Assembly (NCBI GenBank): GCA_964352815.1
Contig: CAYGTO010000007.1
Coordinates: 1-64,000 of the forward strand
Direction: 5' to 3'
From: CAYGTO01 sp964352815
GTDB taxonomy: Bacteria; Pseudomonadota; Alphaproteobacteria; Rickettsiales; UBA3002
Length of the DNA stretch: 64,000 nucleotides
Shown: positions 27,343-34,026 of the stretch, one piece after another
Position numbering within the stretch: the first letter of the stretch is position 1
Layout: each line of letters begins with the position of its first letter
Position numbers and translations under genes: made by a program
The notes under the pieces: generated by a model
The model's input: the letters and a program-made list of their open reading frames with translations, nothing else
The model's database searches: none
What the model was told of the DNA's origin: nothing

Positions 27343-27434
27343 GTCATACCCTGAATTGCGATAGCAATTCTAAGGGTATCTAGTGCGTTACTCTCTGGAT
27401 TCCCCTAGAATCGCGATGCGATTCAGGGAATGAC
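27343..27434. repeat. GTCAT...ATGAC two-hairpin element between cdsA and dxr
   Basis: 92-bp element inside the 108-bp gap of the leftward operon. Ends are GTCATACCCTGAATTGC and GATTCAGGGAATGAC. It contains two hairpins, ATTGCGATAGCAAT with flanking ACCCT/AGGGT, and AATCGCGATGCGATT with flanking CCCT/AGGG. Within a transcribed operon it would form stable RNA structures. Confidence 0.8.
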
Positions 27435-27439
27435 ATCGA

Positions 27440-28120
27440 CTATATGAGAACCCAAAGAAAAGTAAAGGCCGGGGCGGCGAATAGCAGCCCATCGACACGG
27501 TCAAGCATGCCGCCATGGCCGGGTAAGAAGGTGCCGCTATCTTTGACATCGGCGCGTCGCTTGATGGCAGACTCGAAGAGGTCACCGGACTGAGAAATGA
27601 TCGCGAGAAATGCTCCGAAAATCGCGGACCACAGAAGGGAAACATGAAAGACACCGGTGGCAGAGGCGATGATATAGAGGAGAGCAGTGGCGAGAATAGC
27701 GCCGATGAGCCCTTCCCAGGTTTTGCCCGGGCTTATTTCGGGCGCGAGTGGGCGTTTGCCCAGAAACTTCCCCGCGAAATAGGCGGCCGTGTCAGTGGTC
27801 CAGACGGTCGCAAAGAGAAAAAGTGTTGGGATCAGGTGGCTGGTCAGGCCAGTGGGGAGGAATTTGCTAGCGAAGAAGCTCATATCGAGCCGGAGGTATA
27901 ACATGCATAGAATTGGTAAAATGATGTATGTCGCGCCGATCCAGCGCCATTTCGCCTCAAAAGTAGTGGTGAGCCGGTCCCATTCCTGCGCCATCACATA
28001 GGTGGCGAGGAGCAGCATGATAATGAACGGGAAGCCGCCAACGAGCGTGCAGCTGATGGTAACGACCGCTGCAAGCGAGCCATAGAGGGTCCGCTCCTTA
28101 ATGTTGTCAAACTTACCCAT
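27440..28120 (-). CDS. cdsA: Phosphatidate cytidylyltransferase
   Basis: Integral inner-membrane enzyme making CDP-diacylglycerol from phosphatidate and CTP. Several transmembrane segments are evident (LAAVVTISCTLVGGFPFIIMLL and others), and the C-terminal CDS signature is present: SQSGDLFESAIKRRADVKD followed by PGHGGMLDRVDGL. ATG 28120 overlaps the uppS stop by 8 nt and gives 226 residues; the frame is open further upstream (28201) only through uppS. The protein is at the short end of the family. Confidence 0.93.
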   Translation of the reverse strand: MGKFDNIKERTLYGSLAAVVTISCTLVGGFPFIIMLLLATYVMAQEWDRLTTTFEAKWRWIGATYIILPILCMLYLRLDMSFFASKFLPTGLTSHLIPTLFLFATVWTTDTAAYFAGKFLGKRPLAPEISPGKTWEGLIGAILATALLYIIASATGVFHVSLLWSAIFGAFLAIISQSGDLFESAIKRRADVKDSGTFLPGHGGMLDRVDGLLFAAPAFTFLWVLI

Positions 28121-28859
28121 GGTCACTGCCCGCCACAATTCTAGGTTCAGCAGACGCATCGCGCTTACCAAAACGCCGCTCGCGCGCCGCGTAATCTTCA
28201 ATCGCGGCCTTTAAATGCTCTGCAGTGAAGTCAGGCCACAAAATATCCGAAAAATACAGCTCCGTATAAGCGCATTGCCAGAGCAGAAAGTTACTCAGGC
28301 GCTGTTCGCCGCCGGTGCGGATAAGCAGATCGGGGTCGGGCCAGGCATGCGTGTCGAGATGAGATGCGATTTTTTGCATCGCCAGCTCGTGGCTCGGAAT
28401 TTCGGAATGGCGCTGAAGTTCGCGGGCATATTCGACGGCGGCACGGGCAATTTCCTGGCGCCCACCATAGCTCAATGCGATGATGAGCGTCAGGGCGGTA
28501 TTATCTTCGGTTTTGTGTTCTGCTGCTTTAAGTTTTACTTGAAGATTGCTATCTAACATACTGCGATCCCCAATAAAATTGAGCTTTATGTTATGCTCAT
28601 GAAGATAGTTGACCTCATGCTCAATGTAGTAATGGAGCAGGGCCATCAGATCGGCCACTTCCTTCTCGGAGCGCTGCCAATTTTCAGATGAAAACGCGTA
28701 GACTGTGAGAAAGCGGAAGCCCAGTTCTTTAGAGTCTTCGAGCAGTGCGCGCAGGGTTTCCGCGCCTTTTTTATGCCCCGCTTTTGCTGGGAGCGCGCGC
28801 TTGCGTGCCCAGCGTCCGTTGCCGTCCATAATGATGGCAATATGCTCGGGGGTGGACAT
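28113..28859 (-). CDS. uppS: Isoprenyl (undecaprenyl) diphosphate synthase
   Basis: cis-Prenyltransferase making the C55 carrier for peptidoglycan and LPS O-antigen. Motifs are IAIIMDGNGRWARKR at the N-terminus (catalytic Asp), HKKGAETLRALLED, TVYAFSSENWQR, and the C-terminal PDLLIRTGGEQRLSNFLLWQ and YFSDILWPDF. 248 residues, standard. It lies 19 bp after frr and overlaps cdsA. Confidence 0.95.
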   Translation of the reverse strand: MSTPEHIAIIMDGNGRWARKRALPAKAGHKKGAETLRALLEDSKELGFRFLTVYAFSSENWQRSEKEVADLMALLHYYIEHEVNYLHEHNIKLNFIGDRSMLDSNLQVKLKAAEHKTEDNTALTLIIALSYGGRQEIARAAVEYARELQRHSEIPSHELAMQKIASHLDTHAWPDPDLLIRTGGEQRLSNFLLWQCAYTELYFSDILWPDFTAEHLKAAIEDYAARERRFGKRDASAEPRIVAGSDHG

Positions 28860-28878
28860 GATGGGCTCCTACAGCAAG

Positions 28879-29430
28879 CTAGACTTGCATGATCTCTTCT
28901 TCTTTACGTGCGGCAGCTTCGTCGATTTTCTTGATAAATTCGTCGGTTAGCTTCTGAATTTGGTCAGAAAGTTTGCGATGTTCATCTTCCGAAATATCGC
29001 CGTCTTTTTCAGCCTTTTTCGCGGTGTCCATGCCGTCACGGCGCACATTACGCACTGCGACCCGGCCATTTTCGGCGTATTTCCCGGATACTTTCGCCAT
29101 TTCGGCTCGGCGCTCTTCCGATAACTCAGGGATCGGCACGCGAATCATCTGACCTTCTGCTTGTGGGTTTAAGCCTAGCCCTGCCTCGGCAATGCCTTTT
29201 TCAACGGCTTTGGTCAAGCTTGCATCCCAGACATTGACAGTCAATAAACGCGCTTCCGGTGCGCTCACATTGGCGACTTGGTTAATGGGAGTCGGGCTGC
29301 CATAGGCGTCTACGCGCACATGATCAAGCAAATCGGGCGATGCACGGCCAGCGCGCAGTCCGGAAAGTTCCTTTTGTGTCGATTCCACCGCTTTTTCCAT
29401 ACGATGTTTTAAATCTTCCATATCCACCAT
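28879..29430 (-). CDS. frr: Ribosome recycling factor
   Basis: Splits post-termination ribosomes with EF-G. The family core is clear: MEKAVESTQKELSGLRAGRA at the N-terminus, the GSPTPINQVANVSAPEAR hinge strand, IRVPIPELSEERR and VAVRNVRRDGMD. 183 residues from ATG 29430, which lies behind GAGGAA; an ATG four codons upstream (29442) coincides with that ribosome-binding site and is less likely. It lies between pyrH and uppS. Confidence 0.95.
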   Translation of the reverse strand: MVDMEDLKHRMEKAVESTQKELSGLRAGRASPDLLDHVRVDAYGSPTPINQVANVSAPEARLLTVNVWDASLTKAVEKGIAEAGLGLNPQAEGQMIRVPIPELSEERRAEMAKVSGKYAENGRVAVRNVRRDGMDTAKKAEKDGDISEDEHRKLSDQIQKLTDEFIKKIDEAAARKEEEIMQV

Positions 29431-29456
29431 GGTATTCCTCATCTTGTTTGGGGTTA

Positions 29457-30179
29457 TTAGGCCGCCGCAGCGGTTTCTTCGATAACAGTGTAGGTGCCTT
29501 TGCCTTGAACGACTTCGGCGAATTCGCCTTCCTTATGAATCGAGAAAACGATGATGGGGATGTTGTTCTCACGCGCCAGCGCAATCGCGGAAGCGTCCAT
29601 CACCTTTAAATCTTTGCTCAATACATCGAAAAAGGTCAGCGAACTATAGCGTTTCGCGTCATCATGCTTATTCGGGTCTTTATCATATACCCCGTCCACT
29701 TGTGTCGCTTTCATCAGTGCGTCACAATTCATTTCCGAGGCGCGCAGGGCAGCGGCAGTATCGGTGGTAAAGAATGGGTTTCCGGTTCCTGCAGCGAAAA
29801 TCACCACGCGGCCACGCTCCATATGGCGAATAGCGCGGCGGCGAATGTATACTTCGGCCACTTCTTTGATGTCGAGCGCTGAGAGAACACGGGTTTCCAT
29901 ACCCATTTGCTCCATAACATTCTGCATGGCAAGGGCGTTGAGTACGGTCGCGAGCATGCCCATATAATCAGCGCTTGAGCGGTCCATGCCTTGTGAAGCG
30001 CCTTTAATACCGCGGAAAATATTCCCGCCACCGACCACGATGCAGACTTCTACGCCCATATCAGTCACTTTTTTAATGTCTTTCGCAATGCGTTGAATGG
30101 TAGACAGATCTTGTCCAAAGGACTCTTCGCCCATCAGCGCTTCGCCAGAGACTTTGATAAGGACGCGTTTATATTTCAT
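29457..30179 (-). CDS. pyrH: UMP kinase
   Basis: Phosphorylates UMP to UDP; the bacterial hexameric amino-acid-kinase-fold enzyme. Motifs are YKRVLIKVSGEALMG, VCIVVGGGNIFRG, ADYMGMLATVLNALA, TGNPFFTTDTAAALRASEM and VDGVYDKDPNKH. 240 residues, standard. It is the first gene of the 13-gene leftward block. Unlike most proteobacteria, rpsB and tsf are not upstream; the next gene is divergent. Confidence 0.96.
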   Translation of the reverse strand: MKYKRVLIKVSGEALMGEESFGQDLSTIQRIAKDIKKVTDMGVEVCIVVGGGNIFRGIKGASQGMDRSSADYMGMLATVLNALAMQNVMEQMGMETRVLSALDIKEVAEVYIRRRAIRHMERGRVVIFAAGTGNPFFTTDTAAALRASEMNCDALMKATQVDGVYDKDPNKHDDAKRYSSLTFFDVLSKDLKVMDASAIALARENNIPIIVFSIHKEGEFAEVVQGKGTYTVIEETAAAA

Positions 30180-30321
30180 TTAAGGCTCTGATTTTGTTGT
30201 TCTTTATGGCTTTTTCTGGGGCCGCAATCTATGGCGCTAAGATGCGTCAATGCGGCTATGGTCATTGTTTTAGCGGGGATTACAGCCCCTGTAAAGGTCT
30301 AGTTCCACAGCCGCATTTCGG

Positions 30322-30336
30322 TTAATAAAGGGTTAA
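30322..30336. promoter_or_regulatory. Candidate CtrA box (TTAA-N7-TTAA)
   Basis: TTAATAAAGGGTTAA matches the alphaproteobacterial CtrA full-site consensus TTAA-N7-TTAA. On the minus strand it reads TTAACCCTTTATTAAC, with the extra C after each half-site. It lies 142 bp upstream of pyrH and 186 bp upstream of the 612-residue gene, so either could be controlled. A single short match in AT-rich DNA has a real chance background. Confidence 0.4.
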
Positions 30337-30415
30337 GAAAAATCGAAAGTATTTTAGAAAAAAGCGGCATTTTGTGCTAAAATAATGAGATACTGTAACA
30401 AAACCTTAACATTTC

Positions 30416-30434
30416 TATGTTACATTTATGTTAC
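30416..30434. promoter_or_regulatory. Direct repeat TATGTTAC with 11-bp period
   Basis: Two copies of TATGTTAC (30416-30423 and 30427-30434) are spaced one DNA helical turn apart, about 90 bp upstream of the 612-residue gene. A related inverted word, TGTAACA, occurs at 30394-30400. This arrangement is typical of a regulator operator, but no regulator can be named. Confidence 0.3.
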
Positions 30435-30522
30435 GGTCGAAATAGATAAAATTTTACCCGTTCGTCAGACAAGAATGCGCACAAAAGAAGAGGACGAATG
30501 GTAGGTAAAAGACAGGTAGCAC

Positions 30523-32361
30523 ATGGCAGCCGCAACTGGAACACATTCGAATCTTACTAACTCTGACCCAATGGGCGCCAGTGGCGCTGTTGAGGCGAAT
30601 CCAGAGCAAGTCGATCAAACTGCCGTCGAGGGACTTCAGGGTAGACTCAACCACTTGCTTTCAATCGAAGCTGCGCTCGCAGGGCGAAGTGACATTGATA
30701 TAAGCACGCTGATCGCAGATATTCAGGTAGCGATTGGCAAGGCACAAGCCGGGCTGCCAATTGACCTGACAGGTCTTGATCACAGTTATGATCAAGTCGT
30801 GGCGCTTGCGATGCAAGCCTCGGCAGGCGGTGCAAAAGCTGAAGAACAGCGTCGCGACTTCTACCAAGGGCTTGAAGAAACGCTCGCCGCTGAATGGGAA
30901 GGCGGCTATGAGCAGTGGAATGCGCGCTGGGAACAACGTCAGCAAGATATTAAAGATCTCTATGCATCGGAAGAGGGCCGTGAGTGGTTTAACCAGACAT
31001 TTGATACCCACATGGCGGTCAACTCGAAAAAAGCTGCGGCCATGACGGGTGAAGAAGCGGGCATCGACATGATGAAGATTGCTCGCAATTCTGATGAACT
31101 GAGTATCCTGATCAACGCGGCGCATGACCCGAATGGCAGCGCTTTTAATAAAGTTCTCAAGGCAGAGGTCGATACGATTGCGGATACGGTTGTCGACACG
31201 CTGGTGAAAGTGGGTGTGCCGAAAGAGCAGATTGACGCACTCATCGAATATAATAATGCGAATGGCGGGAAAGGACTCTTCCGCAAGGTCACGCAGAGCA
31301 AAGATGAGCTTCGAGCCATTGTTGAAGACCCGAATGCGTCGAAAGCTGAGATTCAGGCGGCGAAAATGGATCTCTTGCAGCTACAAGTGAATCAGGCCGT
31401 GGGTCAGGCGACCTATATGCGTATGAAAGAGCTGGGGCTTAGCGTTGAGGTGCTCACTGGCCCAGCGGAAGAGCGTGATGCGGCGATTGAAGCATCGGCA
31501 GAGAAACTCTACGAATACCATGTTAAGAACGGTACGATTACCCGCGATGAAATGTCGAAAGAAGAATTCGTCGCTCAGACTAAGGGTATGGTCGACAAGT
31601 TGATCGAGAGTGAAGGTCTGCTCAGCATGATGATCAATGAACCAGAAAAATTCCAGCAATATGCTAAGAGCCAAGGGTTTGATAGCGTCGATGAGTTCTT
31701 GAAATCGATGGAAAATACGGATGTTACTTCATCGTACATTCAAAACGCAGCCGAGCGCTATTTCGATGATAATGGGCGATGGATCGCCAACTCGTTCCAG
31801 TCAGAAAAATATTCAGCTGGCGTCGATACTGATCAGCTCGCGTTAGAACGCGCTGCGCTCGAGGAGTTTCAGCAGGTAATGGATGAGATGGAAGGCCTCG
31901 TGGCCGCCAATCCAGAGCTTGCAGGCATAAGGCAAGATATTACTGATTTAGGGTGGAATGCGGTAAATAAGTATTTCAAAGATGTTGAACCGCAAGATCG
32001 AACTCCAGAAGATTTGCAGCGCGCTCTCGAAGAGGCCAAGCAACAAATTTATGCAATGGAAGAAGTTCAGCAAGCGAGAGCAAACCTCGAAGCGAAGCAA
32101 GCGCTTGCTGGCGTGAATACAACGGTGACTTTTAACCCAGCGTCAGGACGCGATGGTGATGGACCTGATGCTGTAAGCTATACATTTGGTGACATCTCCG
32201 GCCTGTTTGATGGGTTATTCGGGGGAGACGAGAAGACCATTATGCAAGACACGGATCCGCGTGAGGTGGCTTCAGGCACAACACCACCGCCACCAGCTCA
32301 GACGCCAGCGGGCGAGAGAGATGAACCAGCATTAGCGGACAAAGCAGGCCGTGACCGCTAA
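30523..32361 (+). CDS. Hypothetical helical protein, cysteine-free
   Basis: I do not recognise this 612-residue protein. It has no signal peptide, no transmembrane segment and no cysteine at all. It is acidic and rich in Ala, Glu and Gln, with long predicted helices throughout residues about 30-540 (for example EEQRRDFYQGLEETLAAEWE, ELAGIRQDITDLGW), then a Gly/Asp-rich segment (FGDISGLFDGLFGGDEK) and a disordered Pro-rich tail (TTPPPPAQTPAG). Weak AGGT precedes ATG 30523. No neighbours hint at a pathway. Size and composition would fit a cytoskeletal, secreted or effector-type protein, but this is speculation. Confidence 0.7.
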   Translation: MAAATGTHSNLTNSDPMGASGAVEANPEQVDQTAVEGLQGRLNHLLSIEAALAGRSDIDISTLIADIQVAIGKAQAGLPIDLTGLDHSYDQVVALAMQASAGGAKAEEQRRDFYQGLEETLAAEWEGGYEQWNARWEQRQQDIKDLYASEEGREWFNQTFDTHMAVNSKKAAAMTGEEAGIDMMKIARNSDELSILINAAHDPNGSAFNKVLKAEVDTIADTVVDTLVKVGVPKEQIDALIEYNNANGGKGLFRKVTQSKDELRAIVEDPNASKAEIQAAKMDLLQLQVNQAVGQATYMRMKELGLSVEVLTGPAEERDAAIEASAEKLYEYHVKNGTITRDEMSKEEFVAQTKGMVDKLIESEGLLSMMINEPEKFQQYAKSQGFDSVDEFLKSMENTDVTSSYIQNAAERYFDDNGRWIANSFQSEKYSAGVDTDQLALERAALEEFQQVMDEMEGLVAANPELAGIRQDITDLGWNAVNKYFKDVEPQDRTPEDLQRALEEAKQQIYAMEEVQQARANLEAKQALAGVNTTVTFNPASGRDGDGPDAVSYTFGDISGLFDGLFGGDEKTIMQDTDPREVASGTTPPPPAQTPAGERDEPALADKAGRDR

Positions 32362-32408
32362 CCCCTTGCCATTTTCGGCATCATCCGTATTCTCCAGCAC
32401 AATAGTTG

Positions 32409-32541
32409 TTCCACTGTATTTTTGGACAACTAGCGAAAATGTTACTGTTGTGCAGCGAGCAGTCGCAGCGTGGGTGTTACTACGAGAGCAGCGCAGCCAA
32501 CAACAGTGAGATTTGCAGCATTGTCCAGAAATAGAGTGGAA
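32409..32541. repeat. 133-bp long inverted repeat upstream of queH
   Basis: The outer arms TTCCACTGTATTTTTGGACAA (32409-32429, described in parts: TTCCACT, TATTT, TGGACAA) and the complement at 32521-32541 match at 19 of 21 positions. Inside, ACTGTTGT (32444-32451) pairs with ACAACAGT (32500-32507), and the core is rich in GCAGCG/CGCTGC words. The whole block can fold as one long imperfect hairpin ending 8 bp before the queH ATG. It could be a MITE-like insertion or a regulatory RNA structure. It does not share the GTCAT ends of the other elements here. Confidence 0.65.
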
Positions 32542-32549
32542 TAACTATC

Positions 32550-33236
32550 ATGAAACAGCAAGAACATGCCAGTGACATTGTGAAACACGTCGATTTGGTC
32601 GCGCCGGGCGGTGAGAGCAACGTGCTGCTGCATAGCTGCTGCGCGCCCTGCGCCGGTGAACTGATGGAGCAGATGATCGCGAATGGCATCAATCTGACGA
32701 TTTTCTTCTACAACCCCAACATTCATCCTAAAAAGGAATATGAGATTCGTAAGAATGAGAATATTCGCTATGCGGAGAAGATGGGGATTCCGTTTATTGA
32801 TGGTGACTATGACGTACAGGATTGGTTTGCTCGCGCCAAAGGTATGGAATATGAGCCCGAGCGCGGCGCGCGCTGCACCATGTGTTTCGATCGCCGCTTC
32901 GATGTGACGGCCGAATATGCCAAGGCGAATGGCTTTAAGGTGTTTACCAGCTCACTGGGGATTTCGCGCTGGAAGAATATGGATCAGATCAATGATTGCG
33001 GCTTGCGTTCAGCGGAAAAAGTCGGCGGAGGGGTTGAATATTGGACCTATAACTGGCGCAAAGAGGGTGGCGGCGCGCGGATGTATGAAATCGCCAAGCG
33101 CGAAGAATTCTACGCTCAGCAATATTGTGGCTGTATCTTTAGCTTGCGCGATACCAATGCCTGGCGCGAGTCCAAAGGCCGAGAAAAGATTGAGATCGGC
33201 GAGACGTGGTATGAAGAGAAGCTAAAGGCGAATTAA
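32550..33236 (+). CDS. queH: Epoxyqueuosine reductase QueH
   Basis: Last step of queuosine synthesis in tRNA anticodons (epoxyqueuosine to queuosine), by the non-cobalamin QueH family (formerly DUF208) that replaces QueG. The family cysteines are visible: LLHSCCAPCAGE (C30, C31, C34), RCTMCFDRR and QQYCGCIFS, which are expected to bind an iron-sulfur cluster and a further metal. Also conserved are FFYNPNIHPKKEYEIRKNE and TSSLGISRWKNMDQIN. 228 residues, normal. No other queuosine gene is in the window. The stop interlocks with the convergent next gene over TTAA. Confidence 0.93.
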   Translation: MKQQEHASDIVKHVDLVAPGGESNVLLHSCCAPCAGELMEQMIANGINLTIFFYNPNIHPKKEYEIRKNENIRYAEKMGIPFIDGDYDVQDWFARAKGMEYEPERGARCTMCFDRRFDVTAEYAKANGFKVFTSSLGISRWKNMDQINDCGLRSAEKVGGGVEYWTYNWRKEGGGARMYEIAKREEFYAQQYCGCIFSLRDTNAWRESKGREKIEIGETWYEEKLKAN

Positions 33237-33622
33237 TGTTCGATGCAGTCTACACCGTTAGGCGTACAATTAGGCAAATTGATCTGCGCTTCAGGATCTA
33301 TACCTTGAGTGCTGCATTCTATTAGATTAATTTCGGGGTCATAACTACAACGCTCGGGCTCTGTGATACCTAAATGCTCACTAATGAGGCTGCGAGCCGC
33401 ATCTTGCAACTCTTCTGGAATATTATGATATTGATTGAGAAGACTATGGGCAAAAGCCGTGTGCAGTTCATTGGTAGAGGGTGAATCGGTTTTTAGATAA
33501 CCAGTTTGGAATAATTCTTTAGCAAGCTCACCATGAATAGAGGGTGTGACATCATATTCGCCTTCGCCTGTCATGATATCCAGAGCTTCGATAATTACGT
33601 CTGCTACTACACTATTAGTCAT
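33233..33622 (-). CDS. Hypothetical protein
   Basis: I do not recognise this 129-residue acidic protein. It begins MTNSVVADVIIEALDIM and has a helical middle (ELHTAFAHSLLNQYHNI, ELQDAARSLISEHLG) followed by a Cys-containing tail with four cysteines (CSYD, ECST, NCTP, DCIEH). Composition is more AT-rich than the flanking core genes, in keeping with an accessory region. Its stop interlocks with the queH stop. A smaller ORF starting similarly (MTNR) lies just upstream on the same strand. Confidence 0.6.
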   Translation of the reverse strand: MTNSVVADVIIEALDIMTGEGEYDVTPSIHGELAKELFQTGYLKTDSPSTNELHTAFAHSLLNQYHNIPEELQDAARSLISEHLGITEPERCSYDPEINLIECSTQGIDPEAQINLPNCTPNGVDCIEH

Positions 33623-33691
33623 AATATTGATCCTTAAGTTACGTATTACTCATATTAGCGGTTAAACACTAACAACCTCTTAATTTTTCAC

Positions 33692-33805
33692 TTAATTCGA
33701 AAAGCGAAATAGCTCGCGTGCAATAAATTCGCGCACTTCTTCAATCAGTGGAAGGTTTACGCTTTCGTTGCGATTATTTTCTTTATTTTCTGTGCGATTC
33801 GTCAT
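33692..33805 (-). CDS. Possible small protein of 37 residues
   Basis: A short ORF (MTNRTENKENNRNESVNLP then LIEEVREFIARELFRFSN) preceded by CAGGAGATA, with a second ATG directly upstream (33808). The AGGAG-to-ATG spacing of 6 nt favours 33805. The N-terminal half is Asn/Glu-rich and disordered; the C-terminal half would form one amphipathic helix. Like the next gene on the strand it begins MTN. It resembles a small unannotated gene more than chance, but there is no family evidence. Confidence 0.4.
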   Translation of the reverse strand: MTNRTENKENNRNESVNLPLIEEVREFIARELFRFSN

Positions 33806-33934
33806 CATTATCTCCTGTATTTTGGTTATACTGTATCATACCAAAACCATGTGACAGCTTGATGACAATGGCGCATTTTTTTGCATCAAAGCGCAAAATA
33901 ATTATCTATATAAATCAACGTTTTGAACGATCTT

Positions 33935-34000
33935 GTAATCCCGTTGAAAAACGGGATCTGCGTATGGTCTCGACGAGATCCCGACGTTCGTCGGGATTGC
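33935..34000. repeat. GCAAT-type two-hairpin element upstream of maeB 3' end
   Basis: 66-bp element: left hairpin AATCCCGTTGAAAAACGGGAT, linker, right hairpin ATCCCGACGTTCGTCGGGAT with terminal TTGC. The right arm is nearly the same as those at 40072-40095 and 63238-63261 (core CGACGTTCGTCGG). It lies in the gap 26 bp from the maeB stop. Confidence 0.75.
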
Positions 34001-34026
34001 GCGGCCAAGCGTGATCAGTCAGAAAC

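Larger units (their letters stand above)
30180..30522. other. Divergent AT-rich intergenic region upstream of pyrH
   Basis: 343 bp without a gene, separating pyrH (leftward) from the 612-residue unknown gene (rightward), and presumably holding both promoters. It contains a TTAA-N7-TTAA word (30322-30336), two direct copies of TATGTTAC 11 bp apart (30416-30434), and a 20-codon ORF with a good ribosome-binding site beginning at ATG 30498. AT content is clearly higher than in the flanking genes. I could not assign -35/-10 boxes with confidence. Confidence 0.6.
33623..34026. other. Intergenic region with small ORF and palindromic element
   Basis: 404 bp between the 129-residue gene and maeB. It holds a 37-codon ORF with an AGGAG site (33692-33805) and a GCAAT-type two-hairpin element (33935-34000). 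The remainder is AT-rich, and I see nothing else in it. Confidence 0.5.

Noticed and set aside
32409..32541. preQ1 riboswitch before queH
   Set aside because: The structure is a single 133-bp inverted repeat; I see no short H-type pseudoknot aptamer of the known classes.
33680..33695. Second CtrA site (TTAA...TTAA)
   Set aside because: The spacing is 8 bases instead of 7, and it lies at the end of a small ORF.
30523..34026. Prophage or genomic island
   Set aside because: No integrase, phage structural gene or att duplication was seen; only AT-richness and unknown genes.
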